In this document: piece after piece, positions 45,118-52,435 of the stretch | Layout: each line of letters starts with the position of its first letter | Position numbering within the stretch: position 1 is the first letter of the stretch | Source of the DNA: an uncultured Caryophanales bacterium | Lineage (GTDB): Bacteria; Bacillota_I; Bacilli_A; Acholeplasmatales; Anaeroplasmataceae | Length of the DNA stretch: 64,000 nucleotides | Assembly (NCBI GenBank): GCA_946405105.1 | Contig: CAMJFY010000003.1 | Span: 42,922-106,921 of the forward strand | Reading direction: 5' to 3' | The notes under the pieces: generated by a model | Database searches by the model: none | What the model was told of the DNA's origin: nothing | Seen by the model: the letters and a program-made list of their open reading frames with translations, nothing else | Made by a program: the position numbers and the translations under genes

Positions 45118-45957
45118 TTAACAATTTTCTAATTTTTTAGTTATAAAATCATATGAGAATTGCATATCCTCAGGCTTTGATCCCTCAAATACTAGGTATG
45201 CATTAGGGCATTTTTGCTTAATTATTGGTAACATGTAATCGAAATTCATATTACCCTTACCAATACAGCATTGTTTTAAATTGCCATCCTCAATTACATA
45301 ATCTTTGATGTGGAATATTACAATTCTATCATTGAATAATTCAATGCATTCATCAAAAATCTTTGTATGATCATTATAATTTTCATTAGATAAATAATTG
45401 TAAATATCAACTGTGTAATAAACTGTATCTGAATTTATTTCATCTACAAGTCTCTTAAGCTTCTTTGGCTCCCACATGCAGTGACCAAAGGCACCTTCTA
45501 ATGCTATTTTAGCATTATATTCTTCAGCACTATTAGCTAAATCCTTGAAGATTCTTTTAACCTCTTGGAAGGCTTCTTCAGTTCTATTTAAAGGATTATA
45601 TGTCCATTTATCATCATTGAATGATCCTGTTTCACTTCCTACGAAGCCAGCATGGAAATCATTCATGAATTTTAAATGCTCTCTAAATTTTTCAGTTAAT
45701 AATCTTACCTTTTCTTTATCAGAATGAACAGGATTAAAATATGCACCAAGCATAAAAATATCTAATCCTTCGTTCTTGAAGTCATTATAAAATGCATTAG
45801 CCTTTTCTTTAGATAATGTTCCAGCTAGGCCAGATTCACCCTCTATTGCCTTATTTAAAACTAATTGAACGCCATCAAATCCAATTGCTTTAGCTTTTTT
45901 AGCTAAAGTTTTAGCATCTGATTTTCCAAAATCATGGACTCTAACTCCGATTTTCAT
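45118..45957 (-). CDS. TIM-barrel sugar isomerase/epimerase
   Basis: 279 residues of the xylose-isomerase-like TIM-barrel (AP endonuclease family 2) superfamily. Ordered strands such as IGFDGVQLVL, AKIALEGAFGH, VYYTVDIYNYL, IVIFHIKDY and YLVFEGS carry the Glu, Asp and His ligands expected for a divalent metal. Substrate unknown; its place in the kdu operon suggests isomerising a uronate or a keto-sugar feeding the pathway. It starts 12 nt upstream of kduI. Confidence 0.8.
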   Translation of the reverse strand: MKIGVRVHDFGKSDAKTLAKKAKAIGFDGVQLVLNKAIEGESGLAGTLSKEKANAFYNDFKNEGLDIFMLGAYFNPVHSDKEKVRLLTEKFREHLKFMNDFHAGFVGSETGSFNDDKWTYNPLNRTEEAFQEVKRIFKDLANSAEEYNAKIALEGAFGHCMWEPKKLKRLVDEINSDTVYYTVDIYNYLSNENYNDHTKIFDECIELFNDRIVIFHIKDYVIEDGNLKQCCIGKGNMNFDYMLPIIKQKCPNAYLVFEGSKPEDMQFSYDFITKKLENC

Positions 45958-45981
45958 AATAGTACCTCTAATACGCTCTTA

Positions 45982-46005
45982 AAGTGCCACGAAATAGTGG
46001 CACTT
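45982..46005 (-). other. Intercistronic hairpin in kdu operon
   Basis: Perfect 9-bp stem AAGTGCCAC/GTGGCACTT with a 6-nt loop, between kdgK (46029) and the TIM-barrel gene. The following tract is TAAGAG, too poor in T for a strong terminator; likely an mRNA-processing or stability element, or an attenuator. Confidence 0.6.
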
Positions 46006-46028
46006 CTTAAAGCTAGTTATTCTTTTAA

Positions 46029-47072
46029 TTAACGTTGAACACGTCCGTTAGCATTACCACCAGCTAAAGATTCAACTTCCTTAACAGATACTAAGTTGTA
46101 ATCTCCGTTGATTGTATGCTTTAATGCAGATGCAGCAACTGCGAATTCAAGAGCTTCCCCTTGAGTTGCCTTAGTCATTAAACCATAAACTAGACCACCA
46201 GAGAATGAGTCACCACCACCAACACGGTCAATGATTGGGTTGATGTCATATCTCTTAGACTCATAGAATTCTTCACCATCATAGATTAATGCCTTCCAAC
46301 CATTATGAGTAGCTGAGAAAGATTCTCTTAATGTAGAAACTACATACTTGAATCCGAATTCCTTAGCCATTTGTTGGAAAATCTTGTGGTAACCAGCAGC
46401 ACCAGTTTCACCTGCTTCTACGTTTGCATCTGGTTTGAAGCCTAAGCATAATTCAGCATCTTCTTCGTTACCGATACATACGTCAACATACTTCATTAAA
46501 GGCTTCATAACAGAAATTGCCTTTTCAGAAGTCCATAATTTCTTTCTGAAGTTTAAGTCACAAGAAACAACTACACCATATTTCTTAGCAGCGATTAAAG
46601 CTTGCTCTAAGCACTTAGCTGAAGCATCAGAAATAGCTGGAGTAATTCCAGACCAGTGGAACCAACCTGCATCCTTCATGATTGCATCGAAATCGAAATC
46701 TTCAGGCTTAGCTTCTGCTATAGCTGAATGAGCACGGTCATAAACTACTACAGATGCTCTCATTGAAGCACCAGTTTCAGAATAGTAAATACCTACTCTA
46801 TCTCCACCACGTGCAACATACTTAGTATCAACACCATATCTTCTTAAAGAGTTGATAGCTGCTTGTCCGATTGGATTGTCAGGTAATTTAGATACGAAAT
46901 AAGCATCTAAACCATAGTTAGCACATGATACTGCAACGTTAGCTTCTCCACCACCGAAGATGATGTCAAATTGGTTAGCTTGAACGAAACGAGTATTAGC
47001 TGGTGTAGAAAGACGAAGCATAATTTCGCCCATTGTTACTACTTTTTTTGAATTAAACTTTAAATTTTTCAT
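46029..47072 (-). CDS. kdgK: 2-dehydro-3-deoxygluconate kinase, paralogue 1
   Basis: Phosphorylates KDG to KDPG. PfkB/ribokinase-family protein of 347 residues: IIFGGGEANVAVSCANYG near the N-terminus and the anion-hole motif GGGDSFSGGLVYGL near the C-terminus with the catalytic Asp. A second kinase of the same type lies two genes upstream (47586). Specificity may differ between them. Confidence 0.88.
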   Translation of the reverse strand: MKNLKFNSKKVVTMGEIMLRLSTPANTRFVQANQFDIIFGGGEANVAVSCANYGLDAYFVSKLPDNPIGQAAINSLRRYGVDTKYVARGGDRVGIYYSETGASMRASVVVYDRAHSAIAEAKPEDFDFDAIMKDAGWFHWSGITPAISDASAKCLEQALIAAKKYGVVVSCDLNFRKKLWTSEKAISVMKPLMKYVDVCIGNEEDAELCLGFKPDANVEAGETGAAGYHKIFQQMAKEFGFKYVVSTLRESFSATHNGWKALIYDGEEFYESKRYDINPIIDRVGGGDSFSGGLVYGLMTKATQGEALEFAVAASALKHTINGDYNLVSVKEVESLAGGNANGRVQR

Positions 47073-47092
47073 TATTTTCTCCTTGTTTTTTA

Positions 47093-47566
47093 TTATTTTT
47101 CAATTTTAATTTTAACAACTAACTTTTCAGTAATGTTGTCATCTGCCTTGCATTTAGCAAGGTGAGCATCCTCAGTATATACTAAAGCGAATCCTTCCTC
47201 TAATGTGAAGAATACAGCACCCTTTGGATCATAATTATATTTTGTAACATCCTTATCTGGGTTATAAGGTGTAGTTACCTTTAAATCAGGGTTAGTAATA
47301 TGTGTATAACCAATTACTTCTTTCCCCTTTAATACTACTTGAATATCAATATAATTTTCATGATTTTCGAAGAAGCATTCTTCAAGTGGTCTAGCTACAT
47401 ATGTATCTCTATTTGCATATACATTTGTACCATCAACTACTGTTTTACCCTTAGGTAATGCAAGCATTCCTTCAATACCTAAAGATAGCATCCAATCAAT
47501 TGCAGTATCGATATTCTTTGCTATACCCTTATAACGGTATAGATCTACTAATTTTCCAACTATCAT
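47093..47566 (-). CDS. YhcH/YjgK/YiaL-family protein
   Basis: 157 residues of the YhcH/YjgK/YiaL (EbgC-like) beta-sandwich family. Conserved elements visible: Y...ENHENYIDIQVVLKGKEVIGY and GFALVYTEDAHLAKC, with His and Glu residues likely binding a metal. Family members occur in uronate, sialate and galactoside operons and may act as sugar anomerases. Sits between two KDG kinase genes. Confidence 0.85.
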   Translation of the reverse strand: MIVGKLVDLYRYKGIAKNIDTAIDWMLSLGIEGMLALPKGKTVVDGTNVYANRDTYVARPLEECFFENHENYIDIQVVLKGKEVIGYTHITNPDLKVTTPYNPDKDVTKYNYDPKGAVFFTLEEGFALVYTEDAHLAKCKADDNITEKLVVKIKIEK

Positions 47567-47585
47567 TTTATTATAATTCTCCTTA

Positions 47586-48617
47586 TTATCTTACTACTTC
47601 AGCTGTTCCATTTGCAGCCATAAATGTTTCGATATCATCACATGAGAATGTTGATGCATCACCATAAATTGTATGCTTTAATACTGATGTAGAAAGACCA
47701 TATCTAACAGCATATGCAGGATCATTATAGTTCTTTAATAAACCATGAATTACTCCTGAAGCGAAGGCGTCACCGCCACCGATTCTATCATAAATATTAA
47801 AACGGATAGGTTCTGTTAATTCCCAAGATAGCTTATCATCTTGTAGCTTGAAATAATATCCAGCTAAAGAGTTATCAGTTGCTGTATAAACAACACGATC
47901 TGTACCGAAAATATAATGTAGATTATACTTTCTAATCATCTTAGGGAATACATCTCTTCTTTTTTCTGATAATGTAGTTCCAGTAAAATCATCACTTAGT
48001 GGAATTTCAAGAATTGTATTAGCATCGTAGAAGCTTGCAAATACTATATCTACATATTCCATAAATTGTTTATATACTGGTCTTGCTTCTTCAACAGTCC
48101 AAAGTCTTGATCTATAGTTAAAATCAAAGCTTACAGGAACGTTGTATTTCTTAGCCTCCATAACAGCTTTAAGAGCAACCTTTCTTACTCTCTCGCCAAG
48201 GGCTAATGTGATTCCAGATAAATGGAACCATGTTGCATCCTTAAAGATTTCTTCCCAATTGAATTCATCTTCTTGAATTCTTGTTATAGCAGAGTGCTTT
48301 CTGTTATAAATAACCTTTGATGGTCTACCACCAAATCCTGTTTCAAGGAAATAAATACCAATTGTAGTTGAACCTCTAACAACATACTTAGTGTTAACAT
48401 TATTTGATAATAAATGAGTAATTGCGCCATCACCTAATTGGTTTGGTGGAAGCTTTGACATAAAGTATGTGCTATGTCCCATATGAGCTAGGGCAACGGC
48501 AACATTTGCTTCTCCACCGCCATAGTTAACAACAAATTCATGAGTTTGATTGATTGTTGCATAATCAGGTGTAGATAGACGCATCATTATCTCACCAAAT
48601 GTTATAATCTTTTCCAT
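47586..48617 (-). CDS. 2-dehydro-3-deoxygluconate kinase, paralogue 2
   Basis: PfkB-family kinase of 343 residues, clearly homologous to 46029 (FVVNYGGGEANVAVALAHMG; C-terminal GGGDAFASGVIHGL). Retained motifs suggest it is active. Having two such kinases in one operon is unusual; one may phosphorylate a different keto-deoxy sugar or uronate-derived hexonate. GGAGGG ribosome site. Confidence 0.82.
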   Translation of the reverse strand: MEKIITFGEIMMRLSTPDYATINQTHEFVVNYGGGEANVAVALAHMGHSTYFMSKLPPNQLGDGAITHLLSNNVNTKYVVRGSTTIGIYFLETGFGGRPSKVIYNRKHSAITRIQEDEFNWEEIFKDATWFHLSGITLALGERVRKVALKAVMEAKKYNVPVSFDFNYRSRLWTVEEARPVYKQFMEYVDIVFASFYDANTILEIPLSDDFTGTTLSEKRRDVFPKMIRKYNLHYIFGTDRVVYTATDNSLAGYYFKLQDDKLSWELTEPIRFNIYDRIGGGDAFASGVIHGLLKNYNDPAYAVRYGLSTSVLKHTIYGDASTFSCDDIETFMAANGTAEVVR

Positions 48618-48654
48618 ATACGCCCTCCTAACAGGGTTTTAGATTTTATTTATA

Positions 48655-49305
48655 TTATTTTGCAGCCTTTGCAGCGTTGTATTCAGCAATGAACTTCTTT
48701 GCAGTTTCAGTAACTAATGCAAAGTCACCCTTCTTAGCACCAGCAGTTAAGCTTGAACCAGCTGATACAGCAACAACTCCTGCCTTAACCCAATCTTTAA
48801 TGTTGTCGATATCAACACCACCAGATGGCATTAAGTTAGCATAAGGAAGTGGTCCCTTAACGTCCTTAACGAATCTAGGTCCTAGGATATCACCAGGGAA
48901 TACTTTGATTACATCTGAACCATATTCCATAGCTGTAACGATTTCCTTAATAGTTTGAGTTCCTGGTACATAAGGAATTTGGTATCTGTTAGCTAATTTA
49001 GCAACATTTTCATTGAATGAAGGTGCAACAATGAACTTAGCACCAGCTTCGATTGCTCCCTTACAAGTTTCAGGATCTAATACTGAACCAGCACCGATAA
49101 CTACTTCCTTGTTACCAGCATACTTTTCAACTAATGCTTCAATAATAGCACGAGCTCCTGGTACAGTGTATGTTAATTCAATACAAGTAACACCACCAGC
49201 AATACAAGCGTCAGCAATCTTGATTGCTTCTTCTTTACTGTTTCCTCTAACAACTGCAACTACACCAATTTTAGAGATTTGATTTAAAATATCAAACTTT
49301 TTCAT
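48655..49305 (-). CDS. eda: KDPG/KHG aldolase
   Basis: Cleaves 2-dehydro-3-deoxy-6-phosphogluconate to pyruvate and glyceraldehyde-3-phosphate. 216-residue class I aldolase: Glu in CIELTYTVPGA, GAGSVLDPETC, the Schiff-base Lys in DVIKVFPGD, PSGGVD phosphate site. First gene of the operon, 37 nt before the second kinase gene. Confidence 0.95.
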   Translation of the reverse strand: MKKFDILNQISKIGVVAVVRGNSKEEAIKIADACIAGGVTCIELTYTVPGARAIIEALVEKYAGNKEVVIGAGSVLDPETCKGAIEAGAKFIVAPSFNENVAKLANRYQIPYVPGTQTIKEIVTAMEYGSDVIKVFPGDILGPRFVKDVKGPLPYANLMPSGGVDIDNIKDWVKAGVVAVSAGSSLTAGAKKGDFALVTETAKKFIAEYNAAKAAK

Positions 49306-49324
49306 TTTATACCTCTTTCTATAT

Positions 49325-49341
49325 GCGCATTTTTAATGCGC
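49325..49341. promoter_or_regulatory. Palindromic operator in kdu leader
   Basis: GCGCATT, TTT, AATGCGC: perfect 17-bp palindrome between the predicted transcription start (about 49349) and the eda ribosome site. A repressor bound here would block elongation. The regulator is not in the window. Similar GCGCAT palindromes occur at 7505 and 13114. Confidence 0.75.
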
Positions 49342-49355
49342 GATATTCTTTATAT

Positions 49356-49384
49356 ATTATAAATTGAATTATGTCTTTTGTCAA
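49356..49384 (-). promoter_or_regulatory. Consensus promoter of kdu operon
   Basis: TTGACA (49384-49379), 17 nt, TATAAT (49361-49356) on the minus strand: perfect match, so control must come from the downstream operator. Confidence 0.9.
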
Positions 49385-49443
49385 TTAAAGGAATAGTGCT
49401 TTTATTAAAATAAAAGTTTACGATTTCTTACAAAAAAATTATG

Positions 49444-49472
49444 TTGTTAATAAAGATGATTTAAAGTATAAT
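49444..49472 (+). promoter_or_regulatory. Promoter of ArsB/NhaD-type permease gene
   Basis: TTGTTA (49444-49449), 17 nt, TATAAT (49467-49472); leader of only about 10 nt. Confidence 0.65.
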
Positions 49473-49488
49473 ATCAAGCGGTGATTTT

Positions 49489-50793
49489 ATGATTCCTGTA
49501 ATAATTATTTCGGTAATATCGATTATATCGATGATATTTTTAATTTTAAAATTTCCATCATTAAGAATTAAAGGATTTCAGACTGATACATTTTATATAC
49601 CAGTTTTAATTGGAGCCTTAATACTACTAATCTTCCCACTATTTAATAAGGATGATTTATTTAGCATTATTACTTCTAATTCTTCATTAAATCCATTAAA
49701 GATTTTAGTTCTATTTATTTGTGTATCTTTAATGTCGATTGCCCTTGATGAAGCAGGATTCTTTAATTACATTGCTTATAAATTTATTAATAAGTTTAAG
49801 GCAAGCCAAATTAAGCTATTTATTTCATTATATGTATTGGTATCAATTCTTACTATCTTTACATCTAACGATATCGTTATATTAACATTTACTCCTTTTA
49901 TTTTATATTTCTCTAAAAGAGGAAACATTAATCCTATTCCATATCTAGTAATGGAATTCGTAGCCGCTAATACTTATTCAATGATTTTATCAATTGGTAA
50001 TCCCACTAATATTTATTTATCATCAATATTTAATATTAGCTTCTTAGATTATTTCTTACATATGATTATTCCAGGATTATTAACTGGTATATTTACATTT
50101 ATTACTTTATTCATTCTATTCCATAAAAAGCTTAAAGAACCAATTACAGTATTTGATGTATCAGATATCAAATTAAAAAATAAGTTATTATGTATTGTAT
50201 CACTTATCCATTTATCACTTACTACTATATTTTTAGCCATCAGCAATTATATTAATATTGAAATGTGGATTATATGTCTTGTTTTCGCAACGTCTCTATT
50301 AATATTCCTAATTACATATTCATTAATTAAAAAGAATTCATTTTATGTATTAGGCTCAGTAAGACGTATCCCTTATAGTCTTATACCATTTATCTTATCA
50401 ATGTTTACTATTATCATGACATTAGATTCATATGGTATATTTGAAAATATAAGAGGACTAATTGATAATATAGAAAACGAAAAGCTAAAAGCTATTATTT
50501 ATTTAATCTCATCTGATTTCAGCTGTAATATTGTAAACAATATACCAATGACATTGGCTTATGGGTCAATATTAGGTAGTGAAGCTAATATAGCTTATGT
50601 GTATGCCACTATAATTGGATCAAATATAGGAGCTATGCTTACTCCTATTGGCGCACTTGCAGGTATAATGTGGTTAAGAATCTTAAAGCATAATCATGTT
50701 GAATATAGCTTCTTTGATTTTATGAAAAACGGAATAATATTAACTGGTGTTGCGTTTATCGCTGCAGCATTATCAATATTAATCTTCATATAA
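49489..50793 (+). CDS. ArsB/NhaD-type (ion transporter superfamily) permease
   Basis: 434 residues, about 11-12 membrane segments. Two superfamily hairpin motifs are visible: TIFTSNDIVILTFTPFILYF and CNIVNNIPMTLAYGSILG, and the C-terminal GSNIGAMLTPIGALAGIMWLRIL, closest to ArsB-like permeases. No arsR or arsA is nearby, so arsenite export is not supported; a Na+/H+ or organic anion role is possible. Divergent from the kdu operon with its own promoter, so it could import uronates, but this is weak. Confidence 0.8.
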   Translation: MIPVIIISVISIISMIFLILKFPSLRIKGFQTDTFYIPVLIGALILLIFPLFNKDDLFSIITSNSSLNPLKILVLFICVSLMSIALDEAGFFNYIAYKFINKFKASQIKLFISLYVLVSILTIFTSNDIVILTFTPFILYFSKRGNINPIPYLVMEFVAANTYSMILSIGNPTNIYLSSIFNISFLDYFLHMIIPGLLTGIFTFITLFILFHKKLKEPITVFDVSDIKLKNKLLCIVSLIHLSLTTIFLAISNYINIEMWIICLVFATSLLIFLITYSLIKKNSFYVLGSVRRIPYSLIPFILSMFTIIMTLDSYGIFENIRGLIDNIENEKLKAIIYLISSDFSCNIVNNIPMTLAYGSILGSEANIAYVYATIIGSNIGAMLTPIGALAGIMWLRILKHNHVEYSFFDFMKNGIILTGVAFIAAALSILIFI

Positions 50794-50797
50794 AAAT

Positions 50798-50837
50798 AAA
50801 ATAACCCAGCAGAAGGGGAGACCTGCTGGGTTATTTT
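50798..50837. terminator. Strong bidirectional terminator
   Basis: 15-bp perfect stem AAAATAACCCAGCAG/CTGCTGGGTTATTTT (50798-50812, 50823-50837); closes the permease gene and the converging fic gene. Confidence 0.95.
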
Positions 50838-51441
50838 ACTTCTTTCTTAAAGATTTTTTTATAATGTCCTTCATAGGACCATAGTTCAATGCAAATGATT
50901 GAACTGAAGCTCTAATCATCTCCTTTTTTTCAATATTTGATAGATCAAGGATATAGCCATTCTTTAAAGCTAGCTCCATGATAAATATTCTTTGTGTTCT
51001 TCCATTTCCTTCTCTGAAAGGATGGATTGCGTTTAGCTCACCAAGATAATAGGCAAGCCTTGCTGCTAAATCATTTTCATCTAATAGGCTTAGGTAAGCC
51101 TCATTTTTTAATTCTTTGAATAAGTTATTTAATTGATCAGGTATATATTGGAATAAACAGAATGGATTACCCTTTGATATATTTACCTTTCTAAATTCAC
51201 CAGCCCAGCTATATAAATCTTGGAATAAGTGTTTGTGAATAGCCTTTAGATGATTTTCATCGAATAATCCTTTAACAGGATCCTTTAGAATTTGGGCTGC
51301 TCTTACTGATGTGATTTGTCTTTCCATATCTTTAAGCTTCTCTTCATCAGTAATGTTGAATTTATTTCTTAATGTGTTTGAACATGGGTAACAATAATAA
51401 TTGTCGTTTTCCCATTCATAATAGCTTTCAAATTTTTGCAT
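50836..51441 (-). CDS. fic: Fic-domain AMP-transferase toxin
   Basis: 201 residues with an intact Fic motif HPFREGNGRTQR (His140 catalytic) and the upstream flap/anchor region FRKVNISKGNPFCLFQYI. Enzymes of this class transfer AMP from ATP to target proteins; VbhT and FicT targets include topoisomerase IV and gyrase. It lacks an inhibitory helix of its own but lies 12 nt behind the small VbhA-like antitoxin gene, making a class I Fic toxin-antitoxin pair. parE and parC, potential targets, are in this same window. Weak ribosome site, so translation probably follows the antitoxin. Confidence 0.92.
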   Translation of the reverse strand: MQKFESYYEWENDNYYCYPCSNTLRNKFNITDEEKLKDMERQITSVRAAQILKDPVKGLFDENHLKAIHKHLFQDLYSWAGEFRKVNISKGNPFCLFQYIPDQLNNLFKELKNEAYLSLLDENDLAARLAYYLGELNAIHPFREGNGRTQRIFIMELALKNGYILDLSNIEKKEMIRASVQSFALNYGPMKDIIKKSLRKK

Positions 51442-51453
51442 ATGAAATCTAAC

Positions 51454-51618
51454 CTATTTTTTTAAGAAATTTTCTATTATTTTTTTAACTTCGTTGTCAA
51501 ATGTAGATTTACCTGTAAGACAGTTTAAGATTCTTATTCTATCTTCTTCAGTTAATGGCATTCCTTCCATGCTCATTGTTGCATCAACATTTGCTAAAAT
51601 GCATTCTAAATCGCTCAT
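51454..51618 (-). CDS. VbhA-family antitoxin
   Basis: 54 residues from ATG 51618 (GGAGG at 6 nt; an upstream in-frame start has no such site). The inhibitory motif TMSMEG (T14-x3-E18-G19, pattern [S/T]xxxE[G/N]) lies in the first helix, followed by LTEEDRIRILNCLTGKST as in VbhA antitoxins. Glu18 would pair with the second Fic-motif Arg and block productive ATP binding. Own promoter. Confidence 0.92.
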   Translation of the reverse strand: MSDLECILANVDATMSMEGMPLTEEDRIRILNCLTGKSTFDNEVKKIIENFLKK

Positions 51619-51667
51619 CTTATTCCTCCAAATATACACTATTTAAATATATATTTATTATATATTT

Positions 51668-51696
51668 ATTATAGCATTTTTTCTTATATTTATCAA
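51668..51696 (-). promoter_or_regulatory. Promoter of VbhA-Fic operon
   Basis: TTGATA (51696-51691), 17 nt, TGCTATAAT with -10 at 51673-51668 on the minus strand. It starts exactly at the stop of the upstream gene. Confidence 0.8.
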
Positions 51697-52308
51697 TTAT
51701 TTTACGGTATAAAATAGCATATTTTCAATATTATATTTGTAATAATTTCTGTAAGTGACATTTGGATATAAATTAATGTATTTATTAATGTCATTTTTAT
51801 CTATTTTATACTTTTCAATATACATTTTTAACTTATTATCTAGATCGTTCCTTTTGATCTTTAGCTTATCTAAATCTCTTATTAAATCTAGGAACTGTAA
51901 TATATAATAATTTTCATTATTAATTTTGATTTTACTATGCCTAATTTTGATTTTTGTTCCAGCCACCTCTATTTCTCTTACTATTGCTCTAAATTCGTTT
52001 GTAACGATTTCTATTTGATCTGTATTAGTATTTAATCCTAAAAGCTTTAGTAAGGTTTCTTTTGTATAATAACCGAACACCTTATTATTTCTTTTGATGT
52101 ATTTATTTTCAATTACTATATCAGCCTTTGGTAGACTTCCGTAGCTATAGATTCCATCATCTATTCTATTTAGCTGATTTGAATCTGTAAGCTTTTTTAA
52201 TTTCTGTCTTAGGTTGTCATAGCTTATATTTATTTTTTTTAAATCCTTTGTGAGAATCGGCTCACCTTCTGAGTAATTCTCTTTGATGTACTTCATTAGC
52301 TTTTTCAT
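51697..52308 (-). CDS. AbiEi/DUF6088-like antitoxin-type regulator, no partner toxin
   Basis: 203 residues from ATG 52308 (GTG three codons upstream is also open). An N-terminal winged helix (SEGEPILTKDLKKINISYDNLRQKLKKL...LNRIDDGIYSYG) is followed by a core with GYYTKETLLKLLGL, IEIVTN and ILQFLDLIRDLDKL, the pattern of DUF6088/AbiEi-type antitoxins. Such proteins usually precede an AbiEii nucleotidyltransferase; here the next genes are VbhA and Fic instead. Either an orphan antitoxin or a regulator recruited to the Fic pair. No clear ribosome site. Confidence 0.7.
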   Translation of the reverse strand: MKKLMKYIKENYSEGEPILTKDLKKINISYDNLRQKLKKLTDSNQLNRIDDGIYSYGSLPKADIVIENKYIKRNNKVFGYYTKETLLKLLGLNTNTDQIEIVTNEFRAIVREIEVAGTKIKIRHSKIKINNENYYILQFLDLIRDLDKLKIKRNDLDNKLKMYIEKYKIDKNDINKYINLYPNVTYRNYYKYNIENMLFYTVK

Positions 52309-52391
52309 ATAAATCACATTTTGTAAAATATTTTATTACTTCTTGTTATTTTTATTATAAACTTATTTTAAAATAAATGCAATAGAAAAAA

Positions 52392-52420
52392 TAAAAAAAA
52401 GAGAACTTTTTTCGTTCTCT
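52392..52420 (-). terminator. Terminator of secA
   Basis: AGAGAAC/GTTCTCT stem (52400-52406, 52414-52420) followed by a T run on the minus strand. Confidence 0.88.
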
Positions 52421-52435
52421 CTTCTTCTACTTCTT

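Noticed and set aside
49489..50793. Arsenite efflux pump ArsB as a firm call
   Set aside because: Motifs fit the wider ion transporter superfamily; there is no arsR, arsA or arsC nearby.
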